Assembly (NCBI RefSeq): GCF_003148805.1 | Contig: NZ_QGGX01000001.1 | Span: 124,001-188,000, forward strand | Length of the DNA: 64,000 bases | Direction: 5' to 3' | From: Aminobacter sp. AP02 | Lineage (GTDB): Bacteria > Pseudomonadota > Alphaproteobacteria > Rhizobiales > Rhizobiaceae | In this document: piece by piece, positions 48,140 through 57,557 of the stretch | Position numbering within the stretch: the stretch's first letter is position 1 | How the letters are laid out: every line of letters begins with the position of its first letter | Notes under the pieces: model-generated | Seen by the model: the letters and a program-made list of their open reading frames with translations, nothing else | What the model was told of the DNA's origin: nothing | Database searches by the model: none | Made by a program: the position numbers and the translations under genes

Positions 48140-50460
48140 GCCTTGCCCGTGGGTGCCGCCGCCGCGCGTGCGAGGTTGTTCTCGTATTGCGCGCGGGCCG
48201 TCCGGTACTGCTTCGGCCAGGCCTGCTCGGCATAGCCGATCTTCGCCGCCTCATGGATGACGAAGGACGGATCGGCGAGATGCGGACGGGCGACGGCGCA
48301 GAGGTCGGCGCGGCCGGCGGCGATGATCGAATTGGCGTGATCTGCCTCCGAGATCGCACCGACGGCAATGGTGGGCACCTGGATCTCGTTACGGATCTTG
48401 TCGGAGAACGGAGTCTGGAACAGGCGACCGTAGACCGGCTGCTCTTCCTTCACCACCTGGCCTGACGAGCAGTCGATCATGTCGGCGCCGGCATCCTTGA
48501 ACATCTTGGCGAAGATCGCCGCATCTTCGGGCGTATTGCCGCCCTCATACCAGTCGTGGGTGGACAGACGTACTGAGATCGGCTTGTCCTCGGGCCACGC
48601 CGCGCGGACAGCGCGGAACACTTCAAGTGGATACCGCGCCCGGTTCTCGTGGCTGCCCCCATATTCGTCGTCGCGCAGATTGGTCAGCGGCGACAGGAAA
48701 CTCGATAAGAGATAGCCGTGCGCGGCGTGCAGTTCGAGGATGTCGAAGCCAAGTGCGGCTGCCATCTCGGTAGAACGGACGAAATCGGCTGTTACGCGGT
48801 CCATGTCCTCGCGGGTCATTTCGCGCGGGGTGTCGGAGTTCTTGAGATAGGGTAGCGCCGAGGCCGAAATCAACGGCCAGGCGCCTTCCGTCACCGGCTG
48901 GTCGATGCCTTCCCAGGCAAGCTTGGTCGCGCCCTTGCGCCCGGCATGGCCGAGCTGCATGCCGATCTTGGCCGGCGTCTGATGGTGGACGAAATCGACG
49001 ATGCGCTTGAAGGCTTGCGCTTGCTCGTCGTTCCACAGCCCAAGGCAGCCTGGGGTAATGCGGGCGTCAGGCGAAACGCAGGTCATCTCGGGGAATACGA
49101 GAGCGGCGCCACCCATGGCACGCGAGCCCAGATGGACGAGATGGAAATCGTTGGGCAGTCCGTCGGTGGCCGAATACATCGCCATGGGTGAGACGACGAT
49201 GCGGTTCTTGAGCGTCAGGCCGCGAATGCTGAAGGGCGTGAACATCGGCGGTGGCACCGAACCATTGGGTGCGGGGTCGACGCCGGCGCGCTCGGCGAAC
49301 CAGCGCTCGTAGCCTTCCAGCCAGTCCTTGTCGCGCAGGCGCAGGTTCTCGTGGCTGATGCGCTGCGAACGCGTCAGCATCGAATACATGAACTGCTCGG
49401 GCTCCAACGTGTCGGCATAGCGCGTGCCGACCACTTCGAACCACTCCATGGCATTGCGCGCGGCGTTCTGGATGCGGGCGACGTCGACCCGGCGCACCTC
49501 TTCATAAGCTTCGAGCACGGCGGGAATGCTGGTCTTGTCGTGGCCAATGATGTCGAACTGGCGGGTCAGCTCTATAGCGTCGTCGATGGCAAGCTTGGTG
49601 CCCGAGCCGATGGCGAAATGGGCGGTGTGGGCGCTGTCGCCCATCAGAACGACATGGCTTTGGCCATTGAAATGGCTCCACTTTTCGCAGATCAGGCGGC
49701 CGAAGTTCAGCCAGGCCGAGCCGCGCAGGTGGCGCGCATTGGTCATCAGCTTGTGGCCTTCGAGCGTGCCGGCAAACAGCTTCTCGCAGAACGCGATGGA
49801 CTGGTCCTGGTCCATCTTGTCGAGGCCATGCGCCTGGAAGACGTCGTCGGTGGTTTCGACGATGAATGTCGAGGTGTTCTCGTCGAAGCGATAGATATGG
49901 GCCTGGAACCAGCCGTGCTCTGTCTTCTGGAAATCGAAGGTAAAGGCGTCGAAGCGCTTGTCGGTGCCTAGCCAGATATAGCGGTTGGGCCGCATCACCA
50001 TGTCAGGCTTGAAGATATCTGCGTATTTGTGGCGGATACGCGAATTGACACCATCGGCCGAAATGATCAGGTCGGCGTCGGGGAAATCCTGGTCGCCCTG
50101 AACGTCGGTTTCAAACACCAGCTCGACGCCGAGATCGAGGCAGCGCTCCTGCAGGATGTTGAGCATTTTCTTGCGGCCGATGCCGACAAAGCCATGGCCA
50201 GTGGTGCGGATCTTGCGGCCCTTGAACACCAGTTCGATGTCGTCCCAGTGATTGAAGGCAACCTCGATCGTCTCGGCGGTTGCCGGGTCCCACTGGCGCA
50301 TCGACTGCATGGTGGCGTCGGAGAAGACCACGCCCCAGCCGAAAGTGTCGAAGGGGCGGTTGCGCTCGACCACGGTCACGTGGTGCGCGGGGTGCTGCTT
50401 TTTCATCAGGAGTGCGAAATAAAGACCGGCCGGCCCGCCACCGATACAGACAATGCGCAT
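48136..50460 (-). CDS. Flavin monooxygenase / old yellow enzyme fusion (2-aminobenzoyl-CoA monooxygenase/reductase or salicylyl-CoA 5-hydroxylase type)
   Basis: This 774-residue fusion has an N-terminal FAD monooxygenase (about 1-385: [50 protein letters not shown]) and a C-terminal FMN old yellow enzyme domain (about 405-760: [52 protein letters not shown]). This architecture is that of 2-aminobenzoyl-CoA monooxygenase/reductase of Azoarcus evansii, which hydroxylates and then reduces the ring; databases also name it salicylyl-CoA 5-hydroxylase. It is first in the nine-gene degradation operon. A near-palindrome (AACTTCAAGCTTAAAGTT) lies 88 bases before the start. Confidence 0.92.
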   Translation of the reverse strand: MRIVCIGGGPAGLYFALLMKKQHPAHHVTVVERNRPFDTFGWGVVFSDATMQSMRQWDPATAETIEVAFNHWDDIELVFKGRKIRTTGHGFVGIGRKKMLNILQERCLDLGVELVFETDVQGDQDFPDADLIISADGVNSRIRHKYADIFKPDMVMRPNRYIWLGTDKRFDAFTFDFQKTEHGWFQAHIYRFDENTSTFIVETTDDVFQAHGLDKMDQDQSIAFCEKLFAGTLEGHKLMTNARHLRGSAWLNFGRLICEKWSHFNGQSHVVLMGDSAHTAHFAIGSGTKLAIDDAIELTRQFDIIGHDKTSIPAVLEAYEEVRRVDVARIQNAARNAMEWFEVVGTRYADTLEPEQFMYSMLTRSQRISHENLRLRDKDWLEGYERWFAERAGVDPAPNGSVPPPMFTPFSIRGLTLKNRIVVSPMAMYSATDGLPNDFHLVHLGSRAMGGAALVFPEMTCVSPDARITPGCLGLWNDEQAQAFKRIVDFVHHQTPAKIGMQLGHAGRKGATKLAWEGIDQPVTEGAWPLISASALPYLKNSDTPREMTREDMDRVTADFVRSTEMAAALGFDILELHAAHGYLLSSFLSPLTNLRDDEYGGSHENRARYPLEVFRAVRAAWPEDKPISVRLSTHDWYEGGNTPEDAAIFAKMFKDAGADMIDCSSGQVVKEEQPVYGRLFQTPFSDKIRNEIQVPTIAVGAISEADHANSIIAAGRADLCAVARPHLADPSFVIHEAAKIGYAEQAWPKQYRTARAQYENNLARAAAAPTGKA

Positions 50461-50547
50461 GCCGTTCTCCTCCGAAGTGCCGCTGTGCCGCCAAGGCGGA
50501 GTGGGTCCCAGCCTTGACCTGAGCCCACCATGAACGCGTTTCGGAGA

Positions 50548-50565
50548 AACTTCAAGCTTAAAGTT
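50548..50565. promoter_or_regulatory. 18-base near-palindrome upstream of the aroyl-CoA operon
   Basis: AACTTCAAGCTTAAAGTT is symmetric except for one pair. It lies about 90 bases before the start of the monooxygenase/OYE gene. Its minus strand contains AAGCTTGAA, also found beside the MarR gene, so a MarR operator is suspected. Confidence 0.5.
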
Positions 50566-50576
50566 ATTTGCGCCGC

Positions 50577-50594
50577 CGGGCGGGCAACCGCCCG
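50577..50594 (-). terminator. Hairpin after the cysteine hydrolase gene
   Basis: CGGGCGG and CCGCCCG pair around GCAA, 30 bases beyond the cysteine hydrolase stop on the minus strand and before the aroyl-CoA operon promoter region. No T-run follows. Confidence 0.45.
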
Positions 50595-50623
50595 CCGTCG
50601 GGATGGCGGAGGCTCGGCGTTTG

Positions 50624-51172
50624 CTATCGCGCGAGGAAGTCGCCAGTGCTGATCATCTCGGCGTAGCCGAACGCCAAGGCGGCCATGACGGCGTCGTGGA
50701 CCTGGGAGGCAGGAACGGTCTTGCCTTCGAACTCGAGGTCACGGGTGGCGCAGGCATCGTGGACGACGACAGTCTTATAGCCGAAGTCGGTGGCGGCGCG
50801 GGTGGCGCCTTCGACGCACATGTGGCTCATGGCGCCGACGATCACCACCTCGTCGATGCCGCCAGCGTCCAGCGTTGCTTTTAGGTCGGTCTCGCGGAAC
50901 GAATTGACGAAATTCTTGGTGATGACCTTTTCGCCCTCGGCCGGAGCGACAGCGGCGTTGATTTCGATGCCAGGCGTACCGGGCGCGAAGATCGGGGCAT
51001 CCGCTGCCTTGGAGAGGTGGCGTACGTGGATGACTGTGTCGCCCTTGGCGCGGGCCGCGTCTATGACGCGAGCGGCATTGGCCGTTGCCTGTTCGATGCC
51101 GACGAGCGGCATGCGGCCCCCCGGGAAATACTCGTTCTGGATGTCGATGGCGATCACCGCACGCTTGCTCAT
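50624..51172 (-). CDS. Cysteine hydrolase (isochorismatase family)
   Basis: This 182-residue cytoplasmic hydrolase has the catalytic triad in place: Asp in [12 protein letters not shown], Lys in ITKNFVNSF and Cys in [13 protein letters not shown]. The family includes nicotinamidase, N-carbamoylsarcosine amidase and isochorismatase; this amidase-like form could hydrolyse an amide or isochorismate-like ester. The start ATG at 51172 was chosen because longer frames have no family match. It diverges from the GlxA-type regulator, its likely controller. Confidence 0.9.
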   Translation of the reverse strand: MSKRAVIAIDIQNEYFPGGRMPLVGIEQATANAARVIDAARAKGDTVIHVRHLSKAADAPIFAPGTPGIEINAAVAPAEGEKVITKNFVNSFRETDLKATLDAGGIDEVVIVGAMSHMCVEGATRAATDFGYKTVVVHDACATRDLEFEGKTVPASQVHDAVMAALAFGYAEMISTGDFLAR

Positions 51173-51277
51173 GTCCCTGCTGCCTTTGCTGTCTGGGGAG
51201 GTGTTGCCAGGAATATGCGTTGGTTTATGGTGACGCGCCATTGGCGATATCGACATAACAAGGGGTGATTTCGACAA

Positions 51278-52252
51278 ATGGAAAAAGCCGGCGTCATCGA
51301 GATCGGGCTGGTGTTCTATCCAGGTGCTCAACTGTCGGCCGTGCTCGGCATTACCGACCTTTTCGACCTTGCCAACCGCACGGCCGGGCGCAAGAGCCGC
51401 GGTGCGCCGCCCTCCGTCCTGCGTGTCAGCCACTGGCGTATGGAGGAGCTGGGACAAGCCCCGACACGGGTGTTCGACACATGTCCTGATGCGCCAGGTG
51501 TTCCCGAGGTCTATGTCGTGCCGCCTGCGCTTGGCGACCCGATCTCGCCCGAACATGCAGCCCCGGTGGCTGGCTGGCTGCGCCAGCGTCATGGGGCAGG
51601 CGGGGTGCTTGCCTCAGTCTGCGCGGGGGCCTTCGTGCTCGGTGAGACCGGACTGCTGGCGGGAAGGGCGGTGACGACGAACTGGGTCTATGACGAGGTG
51701 TTCCGGACACGCTTTCCCGACGCAAAGCTCGACACCGACAGGTTGCTCATCGACGACGGCGACATCATTACCGCCGGCAGCCTGATGGCCTGGACCGATC
51801 TCGGCCTAAAGCTCGTTGACCGCTTCCTCGGGCCGACGGTCATGATCGAGACCGCGCGCATCCTGGCGCTCGATCCGCCCGGCCGTGAGCAGCGCTACTA
51901 CAGTGCCTTTGCGCCGCGTCTCAGCCATGGCGACGCGGCCATCCTGAAGGTGCAGCACTGGTTGCAGGCGGGTGAGGGCAAGGACCTGAACCTCGCAACG
52001 CTGGCTGCGCTGGCAGGGCTCGAGGAACGGACGTTCCTGCGGCGCTTCCAGAAGGCGACCGGACTGACGACGACTGAATACGGCCAGCGGCTTCGCGTCG
52101 GCAAGGCGCGTGAACTGCTCCAGTTCACCACGCAGTCGGTCGACAAGGTTGCGTGGGAAGTCGGCTACGGCGATCCGGGGTCGTTTCGCAAAATATTCAT
52201 GCGCATCGTCGGGCTGACGCCGAGCGACTATCGTGCCCGGTTTCGGGCCTAG
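51278..52252 (+). CDS. GlxA-type AraC family regulator (DJ-1/PfpI plus HTH)
   Basis: This 324-residue regulator has an N-terminal DJ-1/PfpI-like domain ([36 protein letters not shown] with the elbow Cys) and a C-terminal AraC domain ([40 protein letters not shown]). GlxA-type proteins usually activate adjacent catabolic genes. Here the divergent cysteine hydrolase gene is 105 bases away and is the most likely target. Confidence 0.93.
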   Translation: MEKAGVIEIGLVFYPGAQLSAVLGITDLFDLANRTAGRKSRGAPPSVLRVSHWRMEELGQAPTRVFDTCPDAPGVPEVYVVPPALGDPISPEHAAPVAGWLRQRHGAGGVLASVCAGAFVLGETGLLAGRAVTTNWVYDEVFRTRFPDAKLDTDRLLIDDGDIITAGSLMAWTDLGLKLVDRFLGPTVMIETARILALDPPGREQRYYSAFAPRLSHGDAAILKVQHWLQAGEGKDLNLATLAALAGLEERTFLRRFQKATGLTTTEYGQRLRVGKARELLQFTTQSVDKVAWEVGYGDPGSFRKIFMRIVGLTPSDYRARFRA

Positions 52253-52262
52253 ACGGTTTCGA

Positions 52263-52787
52263 CTACGCGCCCTTGGCGAGCGAGGCGACCACGGAACGCT
52301 TGAGCTTGGCAAGCTCATCCAGCAATACCGCACCGTCCTTTGGCGCCAGATTACCGAACAGGTCGGCGATCCAGTCAGCGTGGGCCGCCGCCATCTTTTC
52401 GAACTCGGCGCGGCCGAAGGCGGTAAGCGCAATGATCTGCACCCGGCGGTCGGTCGGTGACGTCGTGCGGCTGATATGGCCGCTTTCGGCGAGCCGCTCG
52501 ACGAGCACGGTGATGTTGCCGGGCGACACCATCATGCGCTTGGACACCTCGCCGAGCACCATGCCATCCTTGGCGCGCTCGAGCTGCGCCATCAGGTCGA
52601 AGCGGGGCAGGGTAGAGTCGAATTCTTCGCGCAAACGGCGGCGTATCTCGGTCTCAACCAGGGTAGAGCAGGTCAGCAGACGCAGCCACAGCCTGAGTTC
52701 GGTCCCGTGATCGGCGGGCGCTTCCTGCACCTTGGTCTCGCCATCGACCCATCCGGTGGCGCTCGCCGCTTCCTTGCGTTCGTCCAT
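52263..52787 (-). CDS. MarR family transcriptional regulator
   Basis: This 174-residue winged-helix dimer has the MarR core LVERLAESGHISRTTSPTDRR with the DRR wing. Such regulators commonly sense aroyl-CoA or phenolic ligands. The start at 52787 (MDERKEA) leaves a 25-residue N-terminal tail; the larger frame upstream has no similarity. The gene follows the PLP dehydratase gene on the same strand, with the inverted repeat CTTGAA-N3-TTCAAG 88 bases before its start, a plausible autoregulatory site. It could control the aroyl-CoA operon 2 kb away. Confidence 0.9.
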   Translation of the reverse strand: MDERKEAASATGWVDGETKVQEAPADHGTELRLWLRLLTCSTLVETEIRRRLREEFDSTLPRFDLMAQLERAKDGMVLGEVSKRMMVSPGNITVLVERLAESGHISRTTSPTDRRVQIIALTAFGRAEFEKMAAAHADWIADLFGNLAPKDGAVLLDELAKLKRSVVASLAKGA

Positions 52788-52874
52788 ATCTGCCCGGTCT
52801 TTCCTCAGCCAGCGAACCGGAAAACAAGCCGGTCCGAACAGGCTTTGTAGTGCCGTTTCGCCGGGTCTTACAAG

Positions 52875-52889
52875 CTTGAAAGATTCAAG
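52875..52889. promoter_or_regulatory. Inverted repeat CTTGAA-AGA-TTCAAG, candidate MarR operator
   Basis: A perfect six-base inverted repeat lies upstream of the MarR gene and overlaps the stop codon of the PLP dehydratase gene. The larger context, CAAGCTTGAA, shares AAGCTTGAA with the near-palindrome at the aroyl-CoA operon. Confidence 0.5.
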
Positions 52890-53853
52890 GCTTGGGAATG
52901 CCGCCAGCCAGCACCTTGGAATAATCCCTGGCGTCGATGTTTCCACCCGAAATGACACAAACGACGTTTCCCTTGGCGTCATCGCTCTCCATGGCGGCGG
53001 CAAGCGAGGCAGCACCTGCACCTTCGGCGACGATCTTCGCCTTCGCAAACAACAGGCGCATTGCCTCCGTCACCTGTTTTAGGCTGACGGTAACCGCGCC
53101 ATCGATCAGCTCACGCGCCACTGGCCAAAGCTGCGGCACAAGCGATGGCCCGCCAATGCTCTTGATGAAGGAGGGACGGGTTTCGATCTCGACAATGCGC
53201 CCGGCGGCAAGTCCTGCCGTCACGGGTGCTGCATTCTCGTCTTCGACGGCAAGCACTTTTGCCCTGGGCCGCAATGCCTTGACGGCACTGGCGACACCCG
53301 TGGTCATGCTGCCGCCGCCATAGGGGGTAAGCACGACGTCAACTTCCGGAAGGTCTTCGACGATTTCCACGCCGATCGAGCCGTTGCCGGATAGAACGGC
53401 CTGATCGGTCACAGGATTGATGAGCAGTTCAGGGAAATCCGGACGGTCAGCACCGATGATGTATTGCCACCAGGTTTCCATCGAAATGAAACGCACCTGG
53501 CCGCCACGGCGGCGCACGCCATCGATCTTGGTCTGTGGTGCACCGGCATACATGTAGGCAGCCATCGGGATGCCGAGCTTGTCGGCGGCCCATGCCATGC
53601 CATAGGCCATGTTGCCGGAGCTTGTGGTTGCGACGCCATTGCGCAAGGCATCCGCATCGCGCGACAAAAGCGCATTGAGCGCCGGCCTGAGCTTGAACGC
53701 CCCGATGGGAGAAAGCGTCTCGAGCTTGAGGAAAATCTGCCGGTCGGGAAAACCGAGGTCGAGCCGCACAAGCGGGGTGCGTGGAACATAGGGTGCGATC
53801 CGCGCCCGTGCGGCAGCGATTTCGTCGAGTGTCGGGCGATAAGGCGCGTTCAT
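52885..53853 (-). CDS. PLP-dependent threonine/serine dehydratase-like enzyme
   Basis: This 322-residue fold-type II PLP enzyme has the Schiff-base lysine in SPIGAFKLRPA (Lys54), an SSGNMAYGMAW cofactor-phosphate region and the glycine loop TPYGGGSMTTG. Members include catabolic threonine dehydratase, serine racemase and the hydroxyectoine utilisation dehydratase EutB. The loop sequences (SGN-MA instead of SGNHAQ, YGGGSM instead of GGGGL) depart from classical threonine dehydratase, so another hydroxyamino acid is likely. It is co-transcribed with the GntR regulator upstream (four-base overlap). Confidence 0.87.
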   Translation of the reverse strand: MNAPYRPTLDEIAAARARIAPYVPRTPLVRLDLGFPDRQIFLKLETLSPIGAFKLRPALNALLSRDADALRNGVATTSSGNMAYGMAWAADKLGIPMAAYMYAGAPQTKIDGVRRRGGQVRFISMETWWQYIIGADRPDFPELLINPVTDQAVLSGNGSIGVEIVEDLPEVDVVLTPYGGGSMTTGVASAVKALRPRAKVLAVEDENAAPVTAGLAAGRIVEIETRPSFIKSIGGPSLVPQLWPVARELIDGAVTVSLKQVTEAMRLLFAKAKIVAEGAGAASLAAAMESDDAKGNVVCVISGGNIDARDYSKVLAGGIPKP

Positions 53854-54629
53854 TCGGCTGCCGACCTTGATCTCAAGCTGCCGGCGCGCGCGGCGTGCTT
53901 GTTTCCGCTGTAGTCCTCGGTGTGCACGTAGACATGCAGTGTGTAGCCGATGTGGTCGATCATCAAGGCTTTTGCCTTTTCGAGGTCGCGGTCGAGCGCA
54001 GCTTCCATCAGTGCTGTATGCGGGCCGATCGACTGAGCCTCGCCGAGAGCGGCCATGGCTTCTTCGTAACCCTGCTTCTGGCCCTCGGCAGCACGCAACG
54101 TTGGTGCGAGGCCCAAAAACCGATGGTGGCGCCGCAGCTGGTCGGAAATCGTCGAGCGGAAGCGCAAAAGCCAGTTCGACGTCGCAGCGCTCAAAAGTGC
54201 GGAATGGAACGCCTCGTGCTTTTCGTCCCAGTCGTCGACGGCAGCGTCGGAAGGGTCTTCGACCGCTGTCTTGCAGCGCGACAGCCTGTAGTGGGCGGTG
54301 ACGACAGCCGATTCCCAATCGCTGTCACCCTCTTCGATCGATTCCAGCAGCAGTGGCAGCTCTACGACCATCCTTGCACGCGCGAGGTCTTCGAGTTCGG
54401 TCCGCGAAACGGGAGCGACGGCAAATCCGCGATTGGAAATGGCCGTGACAAGGCGCTCGGCCTCCAGCCGCGATAGCGCCTCTCGCAACGGTGTCCAGCC
54501 AACACCGTATGCATTGCGCAGCGCGCTCAGCTTGAGCGGCGCGCCGGGCATCAGCCGGGTGGTCAGGATATCGCGACGCAGCAGCCGGTAGGCCGCTTCC
54601 GTCTTGGTGGAGTGCTCGTCATCCTGCAT
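53850..54629 (-). CDS. GntR family regulator with FCD domain
   Basis: This 259-residue regulator has an N-terminal GntR winged helix (LSALRNAYGVGWTPLREALS, RLEAERLVTAISNRGFAVAP) and an all-helical FCD effector domain with the metal-binding histidines in DEKHEAFHSALL and MIDHIGYTLH. The ATG at 54629 was chosen; a TTG at 54653 would add eight residues but has no ribosome-binding site. It is divergent from the TrpX-type transporter/kynureninase operon. Two copies of an AT-rich palindromic site lie between them, so the regulator probably controls both sides. Confidence 0.9.
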   Translation of the reverse strand: MQDDEHSTKTEAAYRLLRRDILTTRLMPGAPLKLSALRNAYGVGWTPLREALSRLEAERLVTAISNRGFAVAPVSRTELEDLARARMVVELPLLLESIEEGDSDWESAVVTAHYRLSRCKTAVEDPSDAAVDDWDEKHEAFHSALLSAATSNWLLRFRSTISDQLRRHHRFLGLAPTLRAAEGQKQGYEEAMAALGEAQSIGPHTALMEAALDRDLEKAKALMIDHIGYTLHVYVHTEDYSGNKHAARAGSLRSRSAAE

Positions 54630-54654
54630 CGCATTCGTCCATGTGCTCCGCAAA

Positions 54655-54697
54655 AATTATATATCATGGGAGCGTGTGGCAAGAATTATATATAATG
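54655..54697. promoter_or_regulatory. Two near-identical palindromic sites, candidate GntR operators
   Basis: AATTATATATCATG (54655-54668) and AATTATATATAATG (54684-54697) match at 13 of 14 bases and are 29 bases apart. The second contains the perfect palindrome ATTATATATAAT, whose TATAAT could also serve as a -10 for either divergent gene. Confidence 0.65.
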
Positions 54698-54780
54698 TTT
54701 GACAGACCCCTCCGGACTGCCCATGATTGCCCCCATGCTGCCGTTCAGTGAGCGGTGCTTGTCAAATCTGGGAGGAATAG

Positions 54781-55767
54781 ATGAGAAATTTGAAGTCCGG
54801 TCTGTTGTCGGGTCTGGTACTGGCCGGCGCGCTCGCCGCCAGCCTTGGTGCAGCCGCCGCCGATCCGATCAAGATCGGCGTCGCCAATTTCGGCGAGCAC
54901 CCGCAGCTCAATGCAGCCGTCGCCGGATTCAAGAAGTCGCTGGCTGACAATGGCTTTGTCGACGGCAAGGACGTTGTCTACACCGAGAGCCACACCAATT
55001 TCGACGCGTCGCTGGTTCCCCAGATGATCGCAAAGCTGCAGGCCGAACAGCCCAAGCTGATGTACACCATCACCACCCCGGTTTCGCAGATCGCCAAGAA
55101 GGCGCTCGCCGGCTCGGGCATCGACATCGTCTTCGCAGCCGTCACCGATCCAGTCGCAGCGAAGCTCGTGCCTTCGTGGGAAGCTGGCGATGACGGCATG
55201 ACAGGCGCCACCGACCTGCAGGACGTCGCCGCAGTGATGGAGTTTACCAAGAAGCTGCTGCCGAACGCGAAGCGCTTTGGCGTGCCGTACAATCCGGGCG
55301 AGGCCAATGACGTTGCTCTCGTCGAAAAGATCAAGGAAGCCGCACCTGCCGCAGGCTTCGAAGTCGTTGAAGTCGGCATCGACAACGTCAACGACATCCA
55401 GCAGCGCATTGCCTCGCTGGCCGGCAAGGTCGACGTGATCTACGGCCCGACCTCGAACCTGATCCAGCCGGCCATCCCGGCCGTCGCCGCTGCGGCCCGC
55501 CAGGCCGGCATCCCGGTCGTCAATGCCGACGACAACGCCGTCCGCGACGGTGTCGTGCCTGCCAGCTTCGCAGTGAACTACGAGCAGGTCGGCATCAACG
55601 CCGGCAAGATCGCTGCGGAAATCCTGAAGGGCAAAGACCCCAAGACCATCGCGCCCTCGCGTCCGGCCTATGAAGACCATGCTGCGACGATCTCGAAGAA
55701 GGCCATGGCCGCGTTCGGCATCGAAATCCCGGCATCGCTCGCCGACTGCAAGTGCATCGTCGACTGA
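54781..55767 (+). CDS. ABC transporter substrate-binding protein (TrpX-type, ABC_sub_bind family)
   Basis: This 328-residue exported receptor has a signal peptide (SGLVLAGALAASLGAAAA) and the family opening KIGVANFGEHPQLNAAVAGF. GPTSNLIQPAIPAVAAAARQ and PVVNADDNAVRDGVVPASF are typical of the PF04392 family, several members of which are linked to tryptophan uptake. GGGAGGAATAG lies before the ATG. It heads a four-gene operon (receptor, ATPase, permease, kynureninase), which suggests tryptophan or kynurenine as ligand; that is inference from context. Confidence 0.9.
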   Translation: MRNLKSGLLSGLVLAGALAASLGAAAADPIKIGVANFGEHPQLNAAVAGFKKSLADNGFVDGKDVVYTESHTNFDASLVPQMIAKLQAEQPKLMYTITTPVSQIAKKALAGSGIDIVFAAVTDPVAAKLVPSWEAGDDGMTGATDLQDVAAVMEFTKKLLPNAKRFGVPYNPGEANDVALVEKIKEAAPAAGFEVVEVGIDNVNDIQQRIASLAGKVDVIYGPTSNLIQPAIPAVAAAARQAGIPVVNADDNAVRDGVVPASFAVNYEQVGINAGKIAAEILKGKDPKTIAPSRPAYEDHAATISKKAMAAFGIEIPASLADCKCIVD

Positions 55768-55788
55768 TCCGGCACTTCGTCAAACCAG

Positions 55789-55813
55789 GTGGCGGCGTCT
55801 TTGACGCCGTCAC
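55789..55813 (+). terminator. Intra-operon hairpin after the TrpX-type receptor gene
   Basis: GTGGCGGCGTC pairs with GACGCCGTCAC (one G-U wobble) around TTT, just before the ribosome-binding site of the ATPase gene. It may damp expression of the downstream genes. Confidence 0.6.
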
Positions 55814-55830
55814 TATTTCGGGAGGGACGG

Positions 55831-56610
55831 ATGCTCGAAATCCGATCTGCACGTAAAGTTTTCTACAAGGGCCAGGCCGACGAGAAGGTCGCTCTGGATG
55901 GTCTCAGCCTCAAGCTCGCCACCGGTGAATTCGGCGTCGTCATCGGTTCCAACGGCGCAGGCAAGAGCAGCATGCTCAATGCCATTTCGGGCGCACTCGT
56001 TCTTGACTCCGGCCAGATCATAATCAATGGCGACGACGTGACGGACATGCCCGTCCACAAGCGCGCTGTCCGTCTGGCGCGCGTTTTCCAGGACCCGATG
56101 AAGGGTACCGCCGCCTCGATGACGGTTGCAGAAAACATGCTGCTCGCCGATCTGCGCAGCAAGAAGCGCACCTTGCGCCAAGGTCTCAACGCTGCCCGCC
56201 TTGCCACTTACAAGGAGCGCCTCGAGCTGCTAGGGCTCGGCCTCGAAAATCGCCTCGACACCCGCGTCGAACTACTTTCGGGCGGCCAGCGCCAGTCGCT
56301 GTCGCTGATCATGGCAGTTGGCGGCTCGCCCGATCTATTGCTTCTCGACGAGCATACTGCGGCCCTTGACCCGCGCACTGCCGACATCGTCATGAAGGCG
56401 ACCGTGCGCGCGGTCGAAGCACTGAAGCTCACCACCTTGATGGTGACCCACAACATGCAGCATGCCGTCGATTTCGGTCACAGCGTCATCATGCTCGATG
56501 CCGGCAAGCTCCGGCTCGAAATCACCGGCGAGGAAAAGGCCAAGGTCACCGTTGTCGACCTGATCGGCCATTTCTCCGTGAAAACCGACCGCATGTTGCT
56601 GGCGAGCTGA
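55831..56610 (+). CDS. ABC transporter ATP-binding protein (TrpZ-type)
   Basis: This 259-residue ATPase has Walker A (GSNGAGKSS), signature ELLSGGQRQSLSL, Walker B (LLLLDEHTAALDP, with DEH in place of DEP) and H-loop (MVTHNMQHAVDFG). The DEHTAALDP form is typical of the ATPases that partner PF04392-type receptors. GGGAGGGACGG precedes the ATG. Six bases separate it from the permease gene. Confidence 0.93.
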   Translation: MLEIRSARKVFYKGQADEKVALDGLSLKLATGEFGVVIGSNGAGKSSMLNAISGALVLDSGQIIINGDDVTDMPVHKRAVRLARVFQDPMKGTAASMTVAENMLLADLRSKKRTLRQGLNAARLATYKERLELLGLGLENRLDTRVELLSGGQRQSLSLIMAVGGSPDLLLLDEHTAALDPRTADIVMKATVRAVEALKLTTLMVTHNMQHAVDFGHSVIMLDAGKLRLEITGEEKAKVTVVDLIGHFSVKTDRMLLAS

Positions 56611-56615
56611 TCATC

Positions 56616-57539
56616 ATGGACCTTATCCAGACCGTTTTCACGAGCTTCGTCTCGCTCATTCCCGTTACGCTGGCACAGAGCCTGATCCTGGCATTCGTCG
56701 TGCTCGGCATCATGATTCCGTTCCGCACGCTTAACTTCCCCGACCTCACCAGCGAAGGCGCGTTTCCGCTCGGCGGCTGCGTTTGCGGCGTGCTTCTGGC
56801 GGCGGGCGCTTCACCGCTCGCCGCGATTTCCGTTGCACTGATCGCCGGTTTTCTTGCCGGCTGCTGCACCGCCTTCATCCACCTGCGTTTTCGCATTCAT
56901 ACTCTGCTCGCCGGTATCCTGATGATGACGATGCTCTACAGCATCAACCTGCGCATCATGGGCAAGTCCAACCTTTCGGTGTTCGGCGCGCCCACCGTGT
57001 TCGATTGGGCTCCGTTCGTCCAGCCGGGCTTCCCCGCCAGCAAGATCATCATTGCTGGCCTGATTGGCGCTGTCGTCTTCATCTTGCTCAACATGTTCTT
57101 CAAGACCGAGAAGGGCACGGCGATCCGCGCTGTCGGTGCCAACCCCGACATGGCCGAAGCACAAGGCATCAATGTCTGGGTCGCCACCATAGGCGGCGTT
57201 GGCCTCGCCAGCGCGTTCTCCGCAACCAGCGGTGCGCTGATGGTGCAGTCGCAAGGTTTTGCCGACGTCAACATGGGCCTCGGCATCCTGATCAACGGCC
57301 TTGCCGCGCTGATGATCGGCGAAGCAATCGTCGGCAAGCAGACAGTGCTGCGCCAGCTCGCCGCCCCGTTTGTCGGTGCGGTGGTCTACTACCAGCTCGT
57401 ATCGTTCTGTCTGGCCGCCGGCATGCCACCCCCCGACCTGAAGCTCGCCACCGGCCTGTTCGTGCTCGCAATGCTTGCTCTTCCGAGCCTCAAGCGCAGC
57501 CGGGGACCGGCACAAGCACGCGAAACCATTCGCGAATAA
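56616..57539 (+). CDS. ABC transporter permease (TrpY-type)
   Basis: This 307-residue inner-membrane permease has many hydrophobic segments and family elements FRTLNFPDLTSEGAFPLGG and KGTAIRAVGANPDMAEAQGI, which match the permease of PF04392-receptor systems (BPD_transp_2 superfamily). It follows the ATPase gene closely and precedes kynureninase by 18 bases. Confidence 0.91.
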   Translation: MDLIQTVFTSFVSLIPVTLAQSLILAFVVLGIMIPFRTLNFPDLTSEGAFPLGGCVCGVLLAAGASPLAAISVALIAGFLAGCCTAFIHLRFRIHTLLAGILMMTMLYSINLRIMGKSNLSVFGAPTVFDWAPFVQPGFPASKIIIAGLIGAVVFILLNMFFKTEKGTAIRAVGANPDMAEAQGINVWVATIGGVGLASAFSATSGALMVQSQGFADVNMGLGILINGLAALMIGEAIVGKQTVLRQLAAPFVGAVVYYQLVSFCLAAGMPPPDLKLATGLFVLAMLALPSLKRSRGPAQARETIRE

Positions 57540-57557
57540 TCAAGGATAGCCCGCATC

